64,000 nucleotides of DNA from Hirundichthys speculiger (lineage: Eukaryota; Chordata; Actinopteri; Beloniformes; Exocoetidae): contig JAGFBZ010000683.1 in NCBI GenBank assembly GCA_018398805.1, positions 62,001 to 126,000 on the forward strand, in the 5' to 3' direction. Below are positions 11,819 to 23,246 of this stretch, in pieces. Made by a program: the position numbers and the translations under genes. The notes beneath the pieces are model-generated. The model made no database searches, had not been told where the DNA came from, and was given only the letters and a program-made list of their open reading frames with translations. Numbering within the stretch: the stretch's first letter is position 1; every line of letters starts with the position of its first letter.

Positions 11819-12482
11819 CAGTGATCCCTCGCCATTTTGCGCTTTAAGTTCCGCGGTTTTAGTTATTTACGGATTTTTCAGAAATATTTAATAAAATTTA
11901 AAAAAAATTAAGAAAAAATTGCGGAAACATCACAGGATGTTGTGCGCGTTCTCTAACAGTGAAGAAATGTTGTGAGCCAGCCTGGCCCCTTTAAAAGGTG
12001 GCCTTATGGGTAATGGTGTGGCCTTATAGGTAATGTAGTGTGTGTGTCGTGGGACGGCAGAATGAAAACGGGGTTAGTGTAGTGAGCATCAACAGCAGCC
12101 CAGCGTGTATAGATTTACATTCTCTGTTAACCGACAGGAGCCCAACAATACAACCTGTGTGATGTTACAAGTTCCTGCAGAGAAAACCAGACTTTTTCTT
12201 TTGTTGTTGTTAGCGTGTTAGCCGCTAATTACGAGCCAAAAATATCACAATAGCAGCGGTTTGTTTACTACGGTTCAGAGACCAGAGGTTGTGAAGGTAA
12301 CAGAAAGACCACAGTTTAGCCTTTGTCTTGTTTCACTGCAATGTTTCGCTACTTTTTTGCGGTTTTTAAAAATATTTTAAACACATTATTTAGGCTCGAG
12401 GGGCTCCGGCTCCAGTTTGCAGATTTTGATAGACGTGGGGAGGCGTCGGTCACTATTAACCGCGACAAATAAGGGATCACTG
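11819..12482 (-). mobile_element. pogo/Tigger-like MITE, copy 2
   Basis: Inverted relative to the copy at 2859. It starts CAGTGATCCCTCGCCATTTT and ends AAGGGATCACTG, with TA at 11817-11818 and 12483-12484. The interior matches copy 1 over most of its length, including the block around 12090-12240. No transposase is present. Confidence 0.8.
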
Positions 12483-12484
12483 TA

Positions 12485-13845
12485 TTTGTATTTCACACAA
12501 TTAAACATTTAAAGACTATTTTGAATGGATTTTTAAAAATAGAAGTCGCTGCATGGAGTAAACCATTTTTTGTTCTTTATTTTGGGTAAGTTCGCGCGCT
12601 GCTGTGCCGTTTTTAGTGACGTAAAGAGCCTGTTTTTGCTGTTGCTTTTACTGTAAGTCGAGTGGATCCTCTGCAGCTCAAGACGGATGTACTTTTTCTT
12701 TACTTTGCCTTTCACTTCAACCTCCATAAAACCTCCTGTCTTAGCTTTAGTTTTATGTGAAAGGCGGCGCTCACTTACTCTGACAGCCACCCTCGTCCTC
12801 GGGCAAACAAACAGCCCATAGCAAATGTGAAAATCCACGGCTCTACTCTTGAAAAGAATGTTCTCATTTATTTCCGAACGTGACACCGTGCTTCCCCGAC
12901 TCTCCCGGGACTTCTGTGTCCGCAGTTCCAGGTCGGTTCCCAACAGTGCGGCGGCACTGCGTTAACCCCCCCCCGCCCCCCCCTCGTACCCCTGCAGTCA
13001 CGCACACACATATTCCTCAAAGTAACCGTGGGCAGCAGCGCCGCAAAGCTTCGTCGTCCAGGACAAATTGGTAGCAAGCGGCTCATTTACTCGGAGCCGT
13101 CATGAATGGACTGTGCCTTGACTGTGTAAACAAGTGCAAAGACTCCCAAGGGCATTCCTGCATAAATAATGACTCCCAGAGATGTTTGCCATTTGTACCA
13201 CTCACCGGTTGCAGACATGGGTCAGGTAGTCTCCTCTGCGGGGAGTCCTCAGTAAACAACAGCCGCGGCGTCCATTAACGAGCTCGTGTGCAGAGTTTAC
13301 CTGGCTGCAGGTGCGGCGGCGGCGGCGGCTCGCAGGATGTTAAGAATTCACCGGGTCTCCTCAGGTGCATACCTGATGTCTTCTGGGGACGAGCCGGCGG
13401 GCTTTCTGCTGTTGTCGGGCACATTGTGGAAGTCGAAGCTTACAAATTAGCAAGCAAACACGGTCATTTCGTGGCCTTAAAAGTATCGATCCTGTCTCGT
13501 AGAAACACCATTTAGTCATCTTTGGGAGTTTTACGGCGTTATTAGCTTCTGAAAAGTTCAGAAGAGCATCGTTATTCTTTGCTCAGTTTTATCCCCACTC
13601 GGCCCGACGACCCAGACTGAAGGATTCAGAACTCAGAAGTTTGGTTGAACTTCAGAGGTCTCTGTGATGCAGACATCACTGGAGGGAGGGATGTGACCTG
13701 CTCTGTTAATTATATTCACTATATGCTTCTCTTCCTGTCATTTATTTGCAGGTCTTGCGTCTCGCTCGTCCCTGTGGAGACAAGCTCTCTGTCCTCTGCA
13801 TCCTCTTCTGTTCACGTCCTCTTTCTCTCCATCCATAAATCTCCT
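12485..13845. other. Intergenic, no gene seen
   Basis: Unique sequence with C-rich runs at 12966-12983 and a short CGG triplet run near 13313-13329. A 136-codon open frame on the minus strand (12533-12943) shows no recognisable motif. Confidence 0.4.
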
Positions 13846-13899
13846 CAGTTTGTGTCAAACTCAAGGCCCGCGGGACCACATCCGGACCGCCGGGTGTAA

Positions 13900-14870
13900 C
13901 AAGGTTATTATCGTTAACGAAAACTAGAATTGAAAAAACATTTTCGTTAACTGAAATAAAATAAAAACGTTTATAAATAAAGTTTTTTTTAAAAAACGAT
14001 AACTAACTGAAACTGTATTATGTGTTTTAGTGTTTTAATTTTTTCCTCATAAACGTTTGAAATCTATTAACTTCGCTCCGCTGTACAACAACAACCGCAA
14101 AAAAAAACTAAAGTGATCAGCAGTGATGGCTGCAGCAAAAGTTGGGAGAAAGCAGCTCAGTCCCATTTGGGATTTCTTTGACTACAACTGTGTTAACGAT
14201 AAAAATAAGTGCCTTGTTGTAGAAGCAGGTGATACAATGTGTGGAATACTTCTGAAGGAGGAAAAAACCCACGAATCTGAAAGTCCATTTGAAAAACTCA
14301 CACAAGAAGGCTAACTAAGACTAGCTGGATAAGCTAGCCTAAGCTAAAAAGAAGGCTAGCCCCTAAGGAAAGAAGGCTAACCAAGAAAAAGCTAGCAAAG
14401 AAGCTAAGACTAAAAGCTAAAGCAAGCCCTGGAAAAAGAGAAGCTACAGCTGCAGGCCAGTCAGCGTTAGGAAGGAACGGGAGAAAACAGCAACTATAAT
14501 GGACTGTTTCCATGGAGACCAGATAGCTGCTGGTCAGTAAATACGCAGGAACACCACAAGAGGGAAGATACATTGATAAATATGTTTATTGAGACCAGAA
14601 TGTAAACACGACTATGTGATTCGATAGCCTTCAAAAAGTTCAGTGCTTCACTCCAACCAAAATTACAACCCTAATTTACAAATAAAACTAAAACTAACAC
14701 GGAAACTAATAAAAACTAAACTAAAACTAAGCATTAAACAAAACAAAAATGAACAAAACTAGCAAAACTGCTCTAAAAATGAATTAAAACTAACTGAATT
14801 CAAAAAAACTAAGCTAAAAACTAAGTAAAAACTAAAACTAATGTAAAATCCAAAACTATTATAACCCTAG
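13900..14870 (+). mobile_element. hAT element with BED-finger remnant, nested
   Basis: The ends are imperfect inverted repeats, CAAGGTTATTATCG and the inverse of CTAGGGTTATAATAG. The flanks GGGTGTAA (13892-13899) and CCGTGTAA (14871-14878) agree at 6 of 8 positions, as expected for an old hAT target duplication. It lies inside the relic at 13846-15566 and is therefore younger. The 3' half is made of AAAACTAA-rich low-complexity DNA and GCTAGC-rich runs (14310-14425). It carries a BED-finger-like frame at 14126-14314 but no catalytic domain. Confidence 0.75.
14126..14314 (+). pseudogene. BED-type zinc finger remnant of hAT transposase
   Basis: The frame reads LSPIWDFFDYN, then DKNKCLVVEAGD and MCG. 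This matches the start of BED fingers in ZBED1-like hAT transposases: a W-x-F-F aromatic pair, then a basic stretch, a first cysteine and a downstream cysteine-glycine. The histidine half of the finger (H-L-x3-H) is not recognisable, and a stop follows soon after. In intact transposases this domain binds the terminal repeats. Here it is a short N-terminal relic without the catalytic core. Confidence 0.6.
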
Positions 14871-15110
14871 CCGTGTAATCATATCCGGGCCGTGAGATCA
14901 TTTTACATTATCGTTATTAATGGCCTGGTGATATGAAGCGCTGATAACACAATACTGCATAGAACTACAGATCCCAAAATGCAACGCTTCAGTGGCCTTG
15001 CGCACACTTCCCGCGTCAATCAAGTCGAGTTTCAGGCTTCATCTGCGGAGTGGACTCCAAAACGACTGGAAAAGACATTTTTGAAAACGTATTTTTAAAG
15101 TGTAACGGAC

Positions 15111-15230
15111 ATGAAACTGCCCTGGGACAAATTTATTGGACTTACACCAAACATAAACCAACTAGTTGCCAAAAAAAAGATGCCAGGTGTCCGGCTGCGA
15201 TCAGATGTCATAAGAGCAAAGAAAACTGAA
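15111..15230 (+). pseudogene. hAT transposase core fragment (GTF2IRD2-like)
   Basis: The frame opens MKLPWDKFIGLT. This closely recalls the LPWDKLIGLTTDGAP segment of GTF2IRD2-like hAT transposases, which contains the first catalytic aspartate of the RNase H-like fold. In this copy the expected T-D-G-A-P is replaced by unrelated residues (PNINQLVAKKK), so the catalytic residue is gone. Similarity fades within about 40 codons. The match is from memory of the family and a protein search would settle it. Confidence 0.55.
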
Positions 15231-15569
15231 TTATTTGAATTGTTATTGCTGAAAAGCACACATTTTATGTATATTTCCAGGTTTTCTAGCAAGTTCATAT
15301 TTCTAACTTGTATAATTTTGACGGGAGATATTTTTAAGGATATTTAAAGTTTATTTTTTATATACATTGACATAAGGAGCAAAAGAATTTTAATGTTATT
15401 TTATTGTTAAGTTGCTCATATTTCTAACTTGTATCATTTAACAGGATAATTTTTGTGGAGAGCAAAATATTAAATATAAGTTATTTAGGGTTTAAGTTTA
15501 TTACAGAATATATTTCTGTCTGTTTTTATTCATATTTATGTTGAAAAAGCATTTTGTTTTAGTAGACCT

Positions 15570-16650
15570 CCTGTTCCACTTCCAACCTCATCATCCTTTC
15601 TTCAGATATCTTCACCTTCTCTCCTCTGTTCATGTGCCATCCCTCTCATCTTCTCATCCCTGATCCTCTCCATCCTCATCATCCTTTAACCTCCGCTACC
15701 TCCGATTCTTCCTCCGGTGCCTCCGAACCTTTGCTTTCATTCCTGCTGATAACAGTAAAATATAATTATTACGCCGCTGCGCTCTCATTTCAGAGAGACT
15801 GTAAAAAAAAAAAAAGGCAGAGCAGAAGATCATTTTGCACCTCATTGATACGTAGCGGGCGGAGGTGTTTATTTTTTCCGGTTGTTTTTATTCCTCAACG
15901 GAAACGTGTCGCTCGTCAAACCCGCGTGAAGTCGTTGAGTCGAGCTCCGGTCCCCGCTGTACCTGCGATGACGCTCATTACACACTATTAAGCAAATTTA
16001 CCAGATGGATTAAAATCCAGTGATCCTTATTAGCGGTGAAGTGGAGAGGAGAAACATGCCGCTAGTAAATTCAGACGGGTTTATCCTCAGTCTGAGGGCC
16101 ATGTAGCGGGCTGAGCTCAGGATCGTCACAACTGCCTGAAGTTTAATCAAGCTAAGCTTTACGGTGAAACGGATGCAGGTGTGAGAGGATTGAGATATAT
16201 GTTTAGCGTTTAATCTTTTCCAAACGTTAACCATTTTGCATCCCTGCGCACCTGCATCCACGGCCGAGTGACGCTACATTACGCCGTAACAGTTGGATAA
16301 AGGCAACGGCTACTGACGCACTGATTGGTTTAACAGGTGGAACGCCCTAACCACTGCTATGGATAATGTAGCAGTTAGCGCAGGTGGGAATAGCGGGTTT
16401 AGCAAGGTGGAATATTGCGTTCTTTGCGGGGGAACGCCCCTCCCGCTACCCGCTATCCCTAAATAGCAGCTTTAGCAGATCTGGCGCAAGATCAGGCCAT
16501 AATCTCTCCAGCATGAAAGGCACAAACTACATGCTAACTGAGCTAAACGCAAAGAGGCTGACAATTATTTATATAAAAGGTGATGTCTGTAATAGCTGGA
16601 ACACCTAAATAAAAAAAAAAACACATACGGACACACACTCACACACACAA
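15570..16650. other. Intergenic, no gene seen
   Basis: Begins with a pyrimidine-rich block (15580-15720) built of CATCCTC-like phrases, then unique sequence. An A-run plus CA repeat sits at 16609-16650. No gene is recognised. Confidence 0.4.
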
Positions 16651-16654
16651 CCAG

Positions 16655-17126
16655 TGTTCAGTGCCTTCGATTTCATAGTATCTACTTAAGCTGTAGTAAA
16701 TATAGTTTTTGCTGTTATCAGACACATATCTGAAAAATATCAGGTACAAGCTAAAACGATTAGTTTACTGCTGTTGCAATTTCTTTCTTTTTTGCACTTT
16801 AAATGGATTTTACCAATTTGAGTTATTTTTTTCTTAGTTATTTATTACATAAAAAGAACTTTTGAATTTTTTTTTTGTTTGTCAAAAAAAAAACGAATGT
16901 TTTGTTGGACACTGTATGTTCAAAAGTATGAAAACATTATTGTTTACAGTTATAATTACATAAATTGTCTATATTTCATTACTTTCTATACTGCCTTGGG
17001 GTTAAATTTGCATTAAAAGGATGAAAACGGAATTCTCAAAAATTAAAAACCGAAAAAAACACCAAAAATAACAAAAAATTTAAAACGGAATTTGAGAAAA
17101 AATAAAACGGATTTCATAGGGCCCTA
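16655..17126 (-). mobile_element. A/T-rich repeat ending in TAGGGCCCTATGAAATCCG
   Basis: The right part (about 16975-17126) matches 50201-50340 in the opposite orientation. Shared phrases include TTGGGGTTAAATTTGCAT and GAAAACGGAATTC. The TAGGG terminus suggests a hAT-type element, but no target duplication or left terminus was found, so the left limit is uncertain. Confidence 0.5.
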
Positions 17127-18343
17127 AAAACTGCATCGCCTATTTCAGCTGCACGAAACGTCCGAATGTCCAGGTCAGTTTTTTTGTTTATATCACAGTT
17201 AATATCAATTATTGAACCGTAAAAAAAACCCGTCAAGGTCAGTGTGTCAAAGTCTTTATTGAACTGAATATAATAATGTTTTATTAACCTCCAAAGGTGA
17301 TTTTTATTATTTAAATCGAATAAAATTCAGGCGGAAAAGTTTACAAGGCGATTGGCTGTTTGAGCGCGAGCTAACGGCAGACATTGTAAGTTGTGGAAAA
17401 ACTTAAAACATTACCAGAGAGAAATTTCCATTTGCATGTGGAGATGTTTGACATATTGGGCAGTCAGAAGATGAAGCCAAATTAAAAAGGCATCATCTGT
17501 TAATTGCTTCGTCAAACCCTGATGGTTTGAGGGTCCACTTGTCACAGAATAAATCATTCTTGTTTTTTCACATTTGATGGCTCGGACACGATGTAATTAT
17601 GTTATCTATCACATTAGCTGACCTGTCGTCCGTCGGATATCTCGGACGCCGGTTTTCCCTCCATTTAAATCACCGTTTGCAGACGGGTATTGTCCCGTCC
17701 TTTTTATCTCCCCGCCTGTCAGCCACGTGATGGTTTTCCGCCATGTTTGCATTCTGCTCTTTTATTTTCCCGTCTTTTCCTCTCGTTGCTCTCCGGTTTG
17801 AGATTCTGACGGTATAACGACCTTGACCGAACGTATCGCTGTTGGTTACGGCGCTGAAATATCTTTATTAAAGGAGACAATTACTTTCCACACACACACA
17901 CACACACACGTGCGCTTGCTCCCTCTGTTTATGACATATAGTCAACAAAAAAAAGCCCCGCGGCGCCGGCGGGCCGTTTTAAAAGCGCGCCGTGACTTTA
18001 AACAGATCTACAAATTGGATGAAGACAAATATATGGACCTGACGCGCTCGTTTCCTCTCCTCGAATGGCCCCGATGCGTCGCACGTGAAGAACCGCCGCG
18101 GGTGCAGATACAGAGGAGAGGCGGGGTTAGCGGGGTTAAGTAGACGGTAAAAGCTCAGAGAGAAAATAAATAAATAAATAAAGGCTTTAATGACCAACTC
18201 GCCTACACATCCGTATCCATACGTGGTGCTTCCAGTCTTCTCTTCACTCCAGAGATTAGTGTCGGTCCTAATTAAACGGATCACGGTCGGGTTTTTTGAT
18301 GGCTGCACTGGTGGAACACGCGGCGGCGTCAACTACTCTCTTA
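17127..18343. other. Intergenic, no gene seen
   Basis: Unique sequence with a CA microsatellite at 17889-17911 and a short AAAT run at 18166-18182. GC-rich around 17955-18130. A 117-codon open frame on the minus strand (17979-18332) has no recognisable domain. Confidence 0.4.
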
Positions 18344-18439
18344 TAGGTGACGCTCACCACTCGCTTCATCAGGTCCACCTGTCCAACTGCTCGTTAACGC
18401 AAATTTCTAATCAGCCAATCACATGGCAGCAGCTTAATC

Positions 18440-19975
18440 ATTTATTCATGTGGACATGGTCAAGATGATCTGCTGCAGTTCAAACCAGCTTTAGAACGGA
18501 GAAGAAAGGTGATTTAAGTGACTTCTGGACGCTGGACGGTCCGGTTTGTGACCGGTGTGTGGTGATTTTGCGATCAGGTGTCAACGCGCTGTCTGCAGGT
18601 GCGGACCGGTCCTCTTGCGGCTGGTGGAGACGTGCTGCCGCGGACATGGACGGTGTCGCTGGGGGCCAGTTCAGGGAAGCTAATCCTGAACTGCTACCCG
18701 CGGACAAGGTAAGGAGGCAACCACCGGTACTGGATCTGATTTGCGGCGTCGACTGAGTCGGGACGGGACTCCCCGACGTGGCAGCGGCGGCATGCTGCCC
18801 CGATCCAGCAGTCTACACGCCGTGGTGGGTCGGCTGGCCTGGCGGGGGCCGTCTGAAGACCCGGTGGGCCAGACACCGCCAGGGGTGACGCCGGCAACCT
18901 GGTCCGCATGATGAACCGGGCTCTGGGATGGTCGGCTCCATCGCTTGCCGGACTGAGGGAGCTCGGTCTTCCCAGAAGAGACAGTTTGGTTCATCGGTGT
19001 TTCCTCCTCTGACCTGGAGATATCTCACTGATTCATCCATTGTGGAGATATACTGGTTTTAACGGATGTTAACAGTTTTAACGGCTGTTATCTGGAGTTA
19101 GCACTCGGACCACAGGACCAGGACATGAAGAAGGAGCGGTTGGATGCCGGCAGCTCCTCAAGTACACCAGACTGCAGCGTCTGGTATACTTGGAACTTGA
19201 ATTCCCCCCTTGGGGGATCAATAAAGTATATTTGATTTGATTTGATTGATTTGAATTTGAACGTGTCCTGTTTGTTGGTCTGAGTATTTCTGAAACTGCT
19301 GATCTACTGGGATCTTCACCACAACCATCTCCAGGGTTTACAGAGAACGATCCAGAAAGAGAAGATATCCAGCTGTTGATGCCAGATGTCAGAGGAGAAC
19401 GACCAGACTGGTTGGAAACAGGAAACTGAGACTACAGTTCACACAGACTCACCAGAACTGGACAATAGAAGAAGAACGGAAGAACGTTGTCTGGTCTGAT
19501 GAGTCTGGATTTCCGCTGCAACATTCAGATGGTCAGAATTTGGAGCAACCAACATGAAAGCGTGGATCCATCCTGCCTGGTATCAACGGTTCAGGCTGCT
19601 GCTGGTGGTGGTGCTGTAATGGTGTCAGGGGATGTTTTCCTGCCACACTTCAGGCCCATTAGTACCAACTGAGCATCTTGTCAACACCACAGCCTACCTG
19701 GGTATTGTTGCTGACCATCTCCATCCTTTTATGACCACAGTGGACCATCTTCTGATGGATACTTCCAGCAGGATAACTCACCATGTCATAAAGCTGACTG
19801 GTTTCCTACTGGACTCAGATGTCCTCCACAGTCTCCAGATCTCAGTATCTGCAGCAGCTGGTGATGTTGTCATGTTGATATGGACCGAACTCTTTGAGGA
19901 ATGTTTCCGGGACCTTGTTGAATCTATGACACGAAGGATTGACCCGGTACTACCAGCCAGGTGGAACCTGATAAA
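18440..19975 (+). pseudogene. Tc1-like transposase pseudogene
   Basis: In an intact element the product cuts and pastes its own element at TA sites. Recognisable pieces in order are KKGDLSD just before 18523, then FER and SISETADLLGF just after 19253, TLSGLMSLDF/SDESGF near 19480-19510 (first DDE block), MDP/DPSC and AVMVSGDVF near 19565-19640, AYLGIVADHLHPFMTTV near 19695-19740, and SEECF/ESM-like residues near 19900-19930. Several frameshifts and in-frame stops separate the pieces. The segment between the N-terminal helix-turn-helix and the first catalytic block is missing by comparison with the family. The last catalytic block (expected around PQSPDLNP) is largely lost. It cannot be functional. 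Confidence 0.85.
18524..19255 (+). mobile_element. LINE-like retroposon copy 1, inserted in the Tc1 relic
   Basis: The copy ends in GGGGGATCAATAAAGTAT followed by an ATTTG-type tail (19226-19255), which is typical of 3' ends of fish non-LTR retrotransposons. The same sequence recurs in reverse at 40756-41564. Copy 1 starts about 80 bp further in, consistent with 5' truncation. Its GC-rich body includes CTCTTGCGGCTGGTGGAGAC near 18611-18630, shared by both copies. I do not recognise a reverse transcriptase. It could be the 3' region of a LINE or a SINE-like unit. Confidence 0.7.
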
Positions 19976-20136
19976 AGCCGGTGAGTGTGAAGAGCAAATG
20001 GAAGATCTGAATTGGCAGCAGCAGTTGAATGTACGACATTGACGTTGCAGTGACTGTGATACATTTCTGGAGAGTCGGTCCGTTGTTTGTTGAGGCATCC
20101 TGACCGCTGCGTCCACATCAAGACGAAGCGCCACTG

Positions 20137-20172
<36 letters not shown>
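20137..20172 (+). repeat. (ATT)n microsatellite
   Basis: About twelve uninterrupted ATT triplets. Confidence 0.95.
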
Positions 20173-20173
<1 letters not shown>

Positions 20174-21860
20174 TTTTCCTCATTTTACCCCGGAAGCTGC
20201 GCTAACCTGACGGCATCTGCATTATGTTCTTTTTGGCTGGTTTCAGTAGTCGGCGGGAACTCTTTTGGACCAGCCACCCAGGCTGCAGAAGCAGCAACCC
20301 CCAGTTGTGTTGCGTAACCGCGTGTGGCATATAGGTTTGTGCTCTGAGCGTGGGTTTGAGGGAGAATGGAAAGCAAGAGGACGTGTCGGTGGAAGAGAGG
20401 GGAGGAAATAAAAAGGGAAAAACAAAGCAGCACCCACTCCTCATTAGCTCGAACGTTGCGTGTGTCCGTTATAAGATAGCGTTTGAAGAAGAGGAAGAGA
20501 ATGGAACGAAATAACCCACATCCACTGCGCCACGACATGGAGATATAAAACAAATCTTCACACATCCGGTCTACCATCTGTTCACGTTGAAGGAAACTAT
20601 GCCTTTGTGACAATGATTTTTTTTTCTCCACCTCCCTGAGAGACCGTCGAGCTCTTAGAAGCTTGACGAAAGTGACACACCTGCACGCCAACCCTGCGGC
20701 GGCGCGTCGTCCTCCTCCCTGCTTTGTTTTATTTCCCTTTAGTTAGATAGTTTCCCTATCTAAATCCAGTTTTTGATAGCATATGCAAAATACAATGTGA
20801 CATAATGCAATCTGAGCTCCATGTGAGAAATGGGATTATGTCGGCGGTGATTGTCGGCGCCGTGTTACCGTAATCACTTTCTTCTCGGAGCGAGGCGTGA
20901 CTCGCTCACAACTTGACCCGCCGTCGTCATTTATTCACTCCAAGACTATTATGCGTTTGGCTGGATGTTTTTGTTTTCCTTCAGGTGGAGTAGAAATAAA
21001 TTTGGAAGTGGAATAAATAAATGAAGGAATGATGAAAAACTGAGTAATCCCCCTGCAAATTGGAACAAGAAGTAAATCCCGGCGGCAGTAAATCCTTCAC
21101 TGTTTCTGTTGCTTTCTTTTCTTCTTCTTTTTCTTCATCTTTTTTTTCACCCCCCCCTCTTTCAAAATGATGTTTGGATGCTTTGGAGGAAGAGGTCGAT
21201 CATCACCGTGCAGGCGTGAATGCATCTCCGTGCACACAGCCGAGCTCGGCGGTGGTCTAAACGGTGTAACCTCACACAAATCTGTTGCTCCTCTACTGCA
21301 AGGACATATTTTTAGATTTTTGCTCTGTTCATCAGCTGAAGGCCATCCTGAAAAAATTATCTTTGTGGTCCTTTAATATATTTATATATCAGATATTGCA
21401 CCTGTTTTCTATAAGGTCTTTTTGACTCAAGTGCAAAACATACCGCGACTATAAATAGCATCAATTTCTCTACAAAATAGTTCCAAGTACACCTCTGCAA
21501 ACACTATATCCTTATTAACATTCAGGGAAACAAAAAAGTAGAGAAATATAGATCAACTTATAACAAAGAATAACTTTATTAAAGTAGTTCTTTAGTCTGT
21601 AAAGATTTAAAATGCATCAGCCACAGTGAAGCAGCGCTACATCAGCATCGTCGTATTTCCTCGTTTTAACTATCTGGTGATTTTTATTCGTCTCATTATC
21701 TCCGTCTCTCTCCTCCTTTCTTTTCATCCCTGTTAAATATTTTTCCGTGGTGCCTCTTGAGGGTTTGTTCACTTCACATCTCCTGCTTTGTGCTGTGCAA
21801 AGAAAACAAAAACAACACAATATATAGCTAATAGTCCCTGCACAGACAACGAGAGCACCA

Positions 21861-21994
21861 CTGCCCCCTACTGGAGTATACGTGCAATTACACTTTATTC
21901 CAGTATGGCGAAAAAAAACCCCACGTTCCCCCAGGGTTTTAAGATTGATTCGGTCTGTTATTCTGTAATTCCACCCCCAACCAGCAGGTGGCAG
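21861..21994. promoter_or_regulatory. Pair of CTCF-like motifs, opposite orientation
   Basis: At 21861-21874 the minus strand reads CCAGTAGGGGGCAG, and at 21981-21994 the plus strand reads CCAGCAGGTGGCAG. Both fit the CTCF core as I know it, and they lie in opposite orientations about 120 bp apart. This is motif resemblance only; occupancy is not shown. Confidence 0.35.
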
Positions 21995-23246
21995 TGTGAG
22001 TTCTTTTTCCCAGTGTTTCTCCTGTTCATATGATACTAATATTTAATGGTACTTTAAAAAAAAAAAAAAATTAAAGAAAAAAACAGTGTTCATTAATAAC
22101 TTTATTGCAAGGCCAATATAAAATATTAATAAAAGTCTGAATATAATCAAAGAATGCTTAAAAAAGTGATAATAAAGTAGGTCAAAAAGTAAATAAAGTC
22201 AATATGAAATTATAATAAAACTTCAAAATAGCAGCTTGGGAATTGAACCCACCAGAGTGTCATGAAGCTATCGATGAAGTGCAAAACAGTGATTTATTTA
22301 TTTATTTTTTTTTTTTTTGATCACCTTTGGTCTAAAGATGTTTTAAAAGGGTCTGGTTTTGCTGATTTCCTACATCATTGTGTTTTGGGACAACAAACAG
22401 TCTGCTGTCTGAATCTGAGACGAGCACTTATCTTAATGCTGCAATAATGATCCCAAATGTCCGGTTTTTATTTCATGTTTGCCGTCACAGTCTGAACTGT
22501 TCTGGGATCAGTTATGCCCGCCGATATTCCCGCCCTTCATTCAGCTCCCGGTGACGAACCAAACTGACCAACGACGGCCTCAGGTGTCGTCATTGTGTCG
22601 TTCACAGCTGCTCCTCAATAACGTGGTTTTTGTCAGGAGTCGGTTCTTTTGCAGCGCCGCCGTCTCTTCGGGTCTTTGGAGCCTTTCCAGTGATCGGTCC
22701 TAATCTACGACTGCAACCACTCAGATGCTTTATCATTTTAACCTTTCTCTCTCTCTCTGGCTTTTAGTCCTGGTTGAATAAGATGTCCTGACTTTTATTG
22801 CGCTAACACAGCTCATTTATTTACTTAATTTCATTTTTGCTCCTGTTTGATGATGTTTTATTGCTTATTGTGCTTCTCTTTCAGTGACCGCTGAGTGTAT
22901 ATTTGTGCAGCTTGCGCAGCCTTTCGGTCAACTGGCGCTGCTTTAAGTGTGATGGATATAAACCCGACTTTGCTTTGCAGCAGGAGTGATGAGCAAATGA
23001 AGTTGTGGACCGAGGGCTCTGCCCCCCCCCGACCACACGTCTCTCTGAGACTCTCAACGTCTGCAACAGGCTCTCCATGTTACCTGCGCGAGTCCATAAA
23101 TGGCACAGGCCTCCTCTTTCATTATTATTTTAGATACAAGATTATATGTCACCAGTTAAATCAAATCAGGTTGTGTGAAACAGCCGGATCAGAGAAGTAA
23201 TCTTAAATGGTGTTTCAGAGCCAGTTACTCCGTTACTGAGTACTGT

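Larger units (their letters stand above)
13846..15566 (+). mobile_element. hAT (GTF2IRD2-like) relic, interrupted
   Basis: The left end CAGTTTGTGTCAAACTCAAG and the following GGCCCGCGG...CCACATCCGG phrase are typical of Charlie-like fish hAT elements. The element continues after an insertion at 13900-14870, with the phrase CCGTGTAATCATATCCGGGC. It contains a transposase core fragment at 15111-15230 and ends in an A/T-rich 3' region. The right terminus is not clear, so the end coordinate is approximate. Confidence 0.65.
18349..19988 (+). mobile_element. Tc1/mariner (DD34E) relic interrupted by a retroposon
   Basis: The left end (CGCTCACCACTCGCTTCATC then AGGTCCACCTGTCCAACTGC) and the right end (GATAAAAGCCGGTGAGTGT) are degenerate inverted copies of the CACTCACCGGCCACTTTATT ends of a common fish Tc1 family. 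Between them is a decayed transposase gene. A LINE-like retroposon occupies 18524-19255; without it the element is about 0.9 kb, so it also carries internal deletions. Confidence 0.85.
19990..23246. other. Intergenic, no gene seen
   Basis: Unique sequence with an (ATT)n run, C-rich and T-rich tracts (21118-21160) and an A-run at 22057-22070. A 168-codon open frame on the minus strand (20185-20691) shows no recognisable domain. Two CTCF-like motifs occur at 21861-21874 and 21981-21994. Confidence 0.4.

Noticed and set aside
18680..19040. Minus-strand frame starting MNQTVSSGKTEL, also found at 40999
   Set aside because: The two occurrences lie in copies of the same retroposon, so sharing reflects repeat homology. 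The frames diverge by frameshift soon after.
20185..20691. 168-codon minus-strand frame
   Set aside because: No recognisable motif, no splice or start context I would trust, and overlapping frames of similar quality.
22228..22262. tRNA T-arm-like phrase (GGGTTCAATTCCCA on the minus strand)
   Set aside because: No acceptor stem, D-arm or anticodon arm could be found around it, so it is probably chance or a very old SINE trace.
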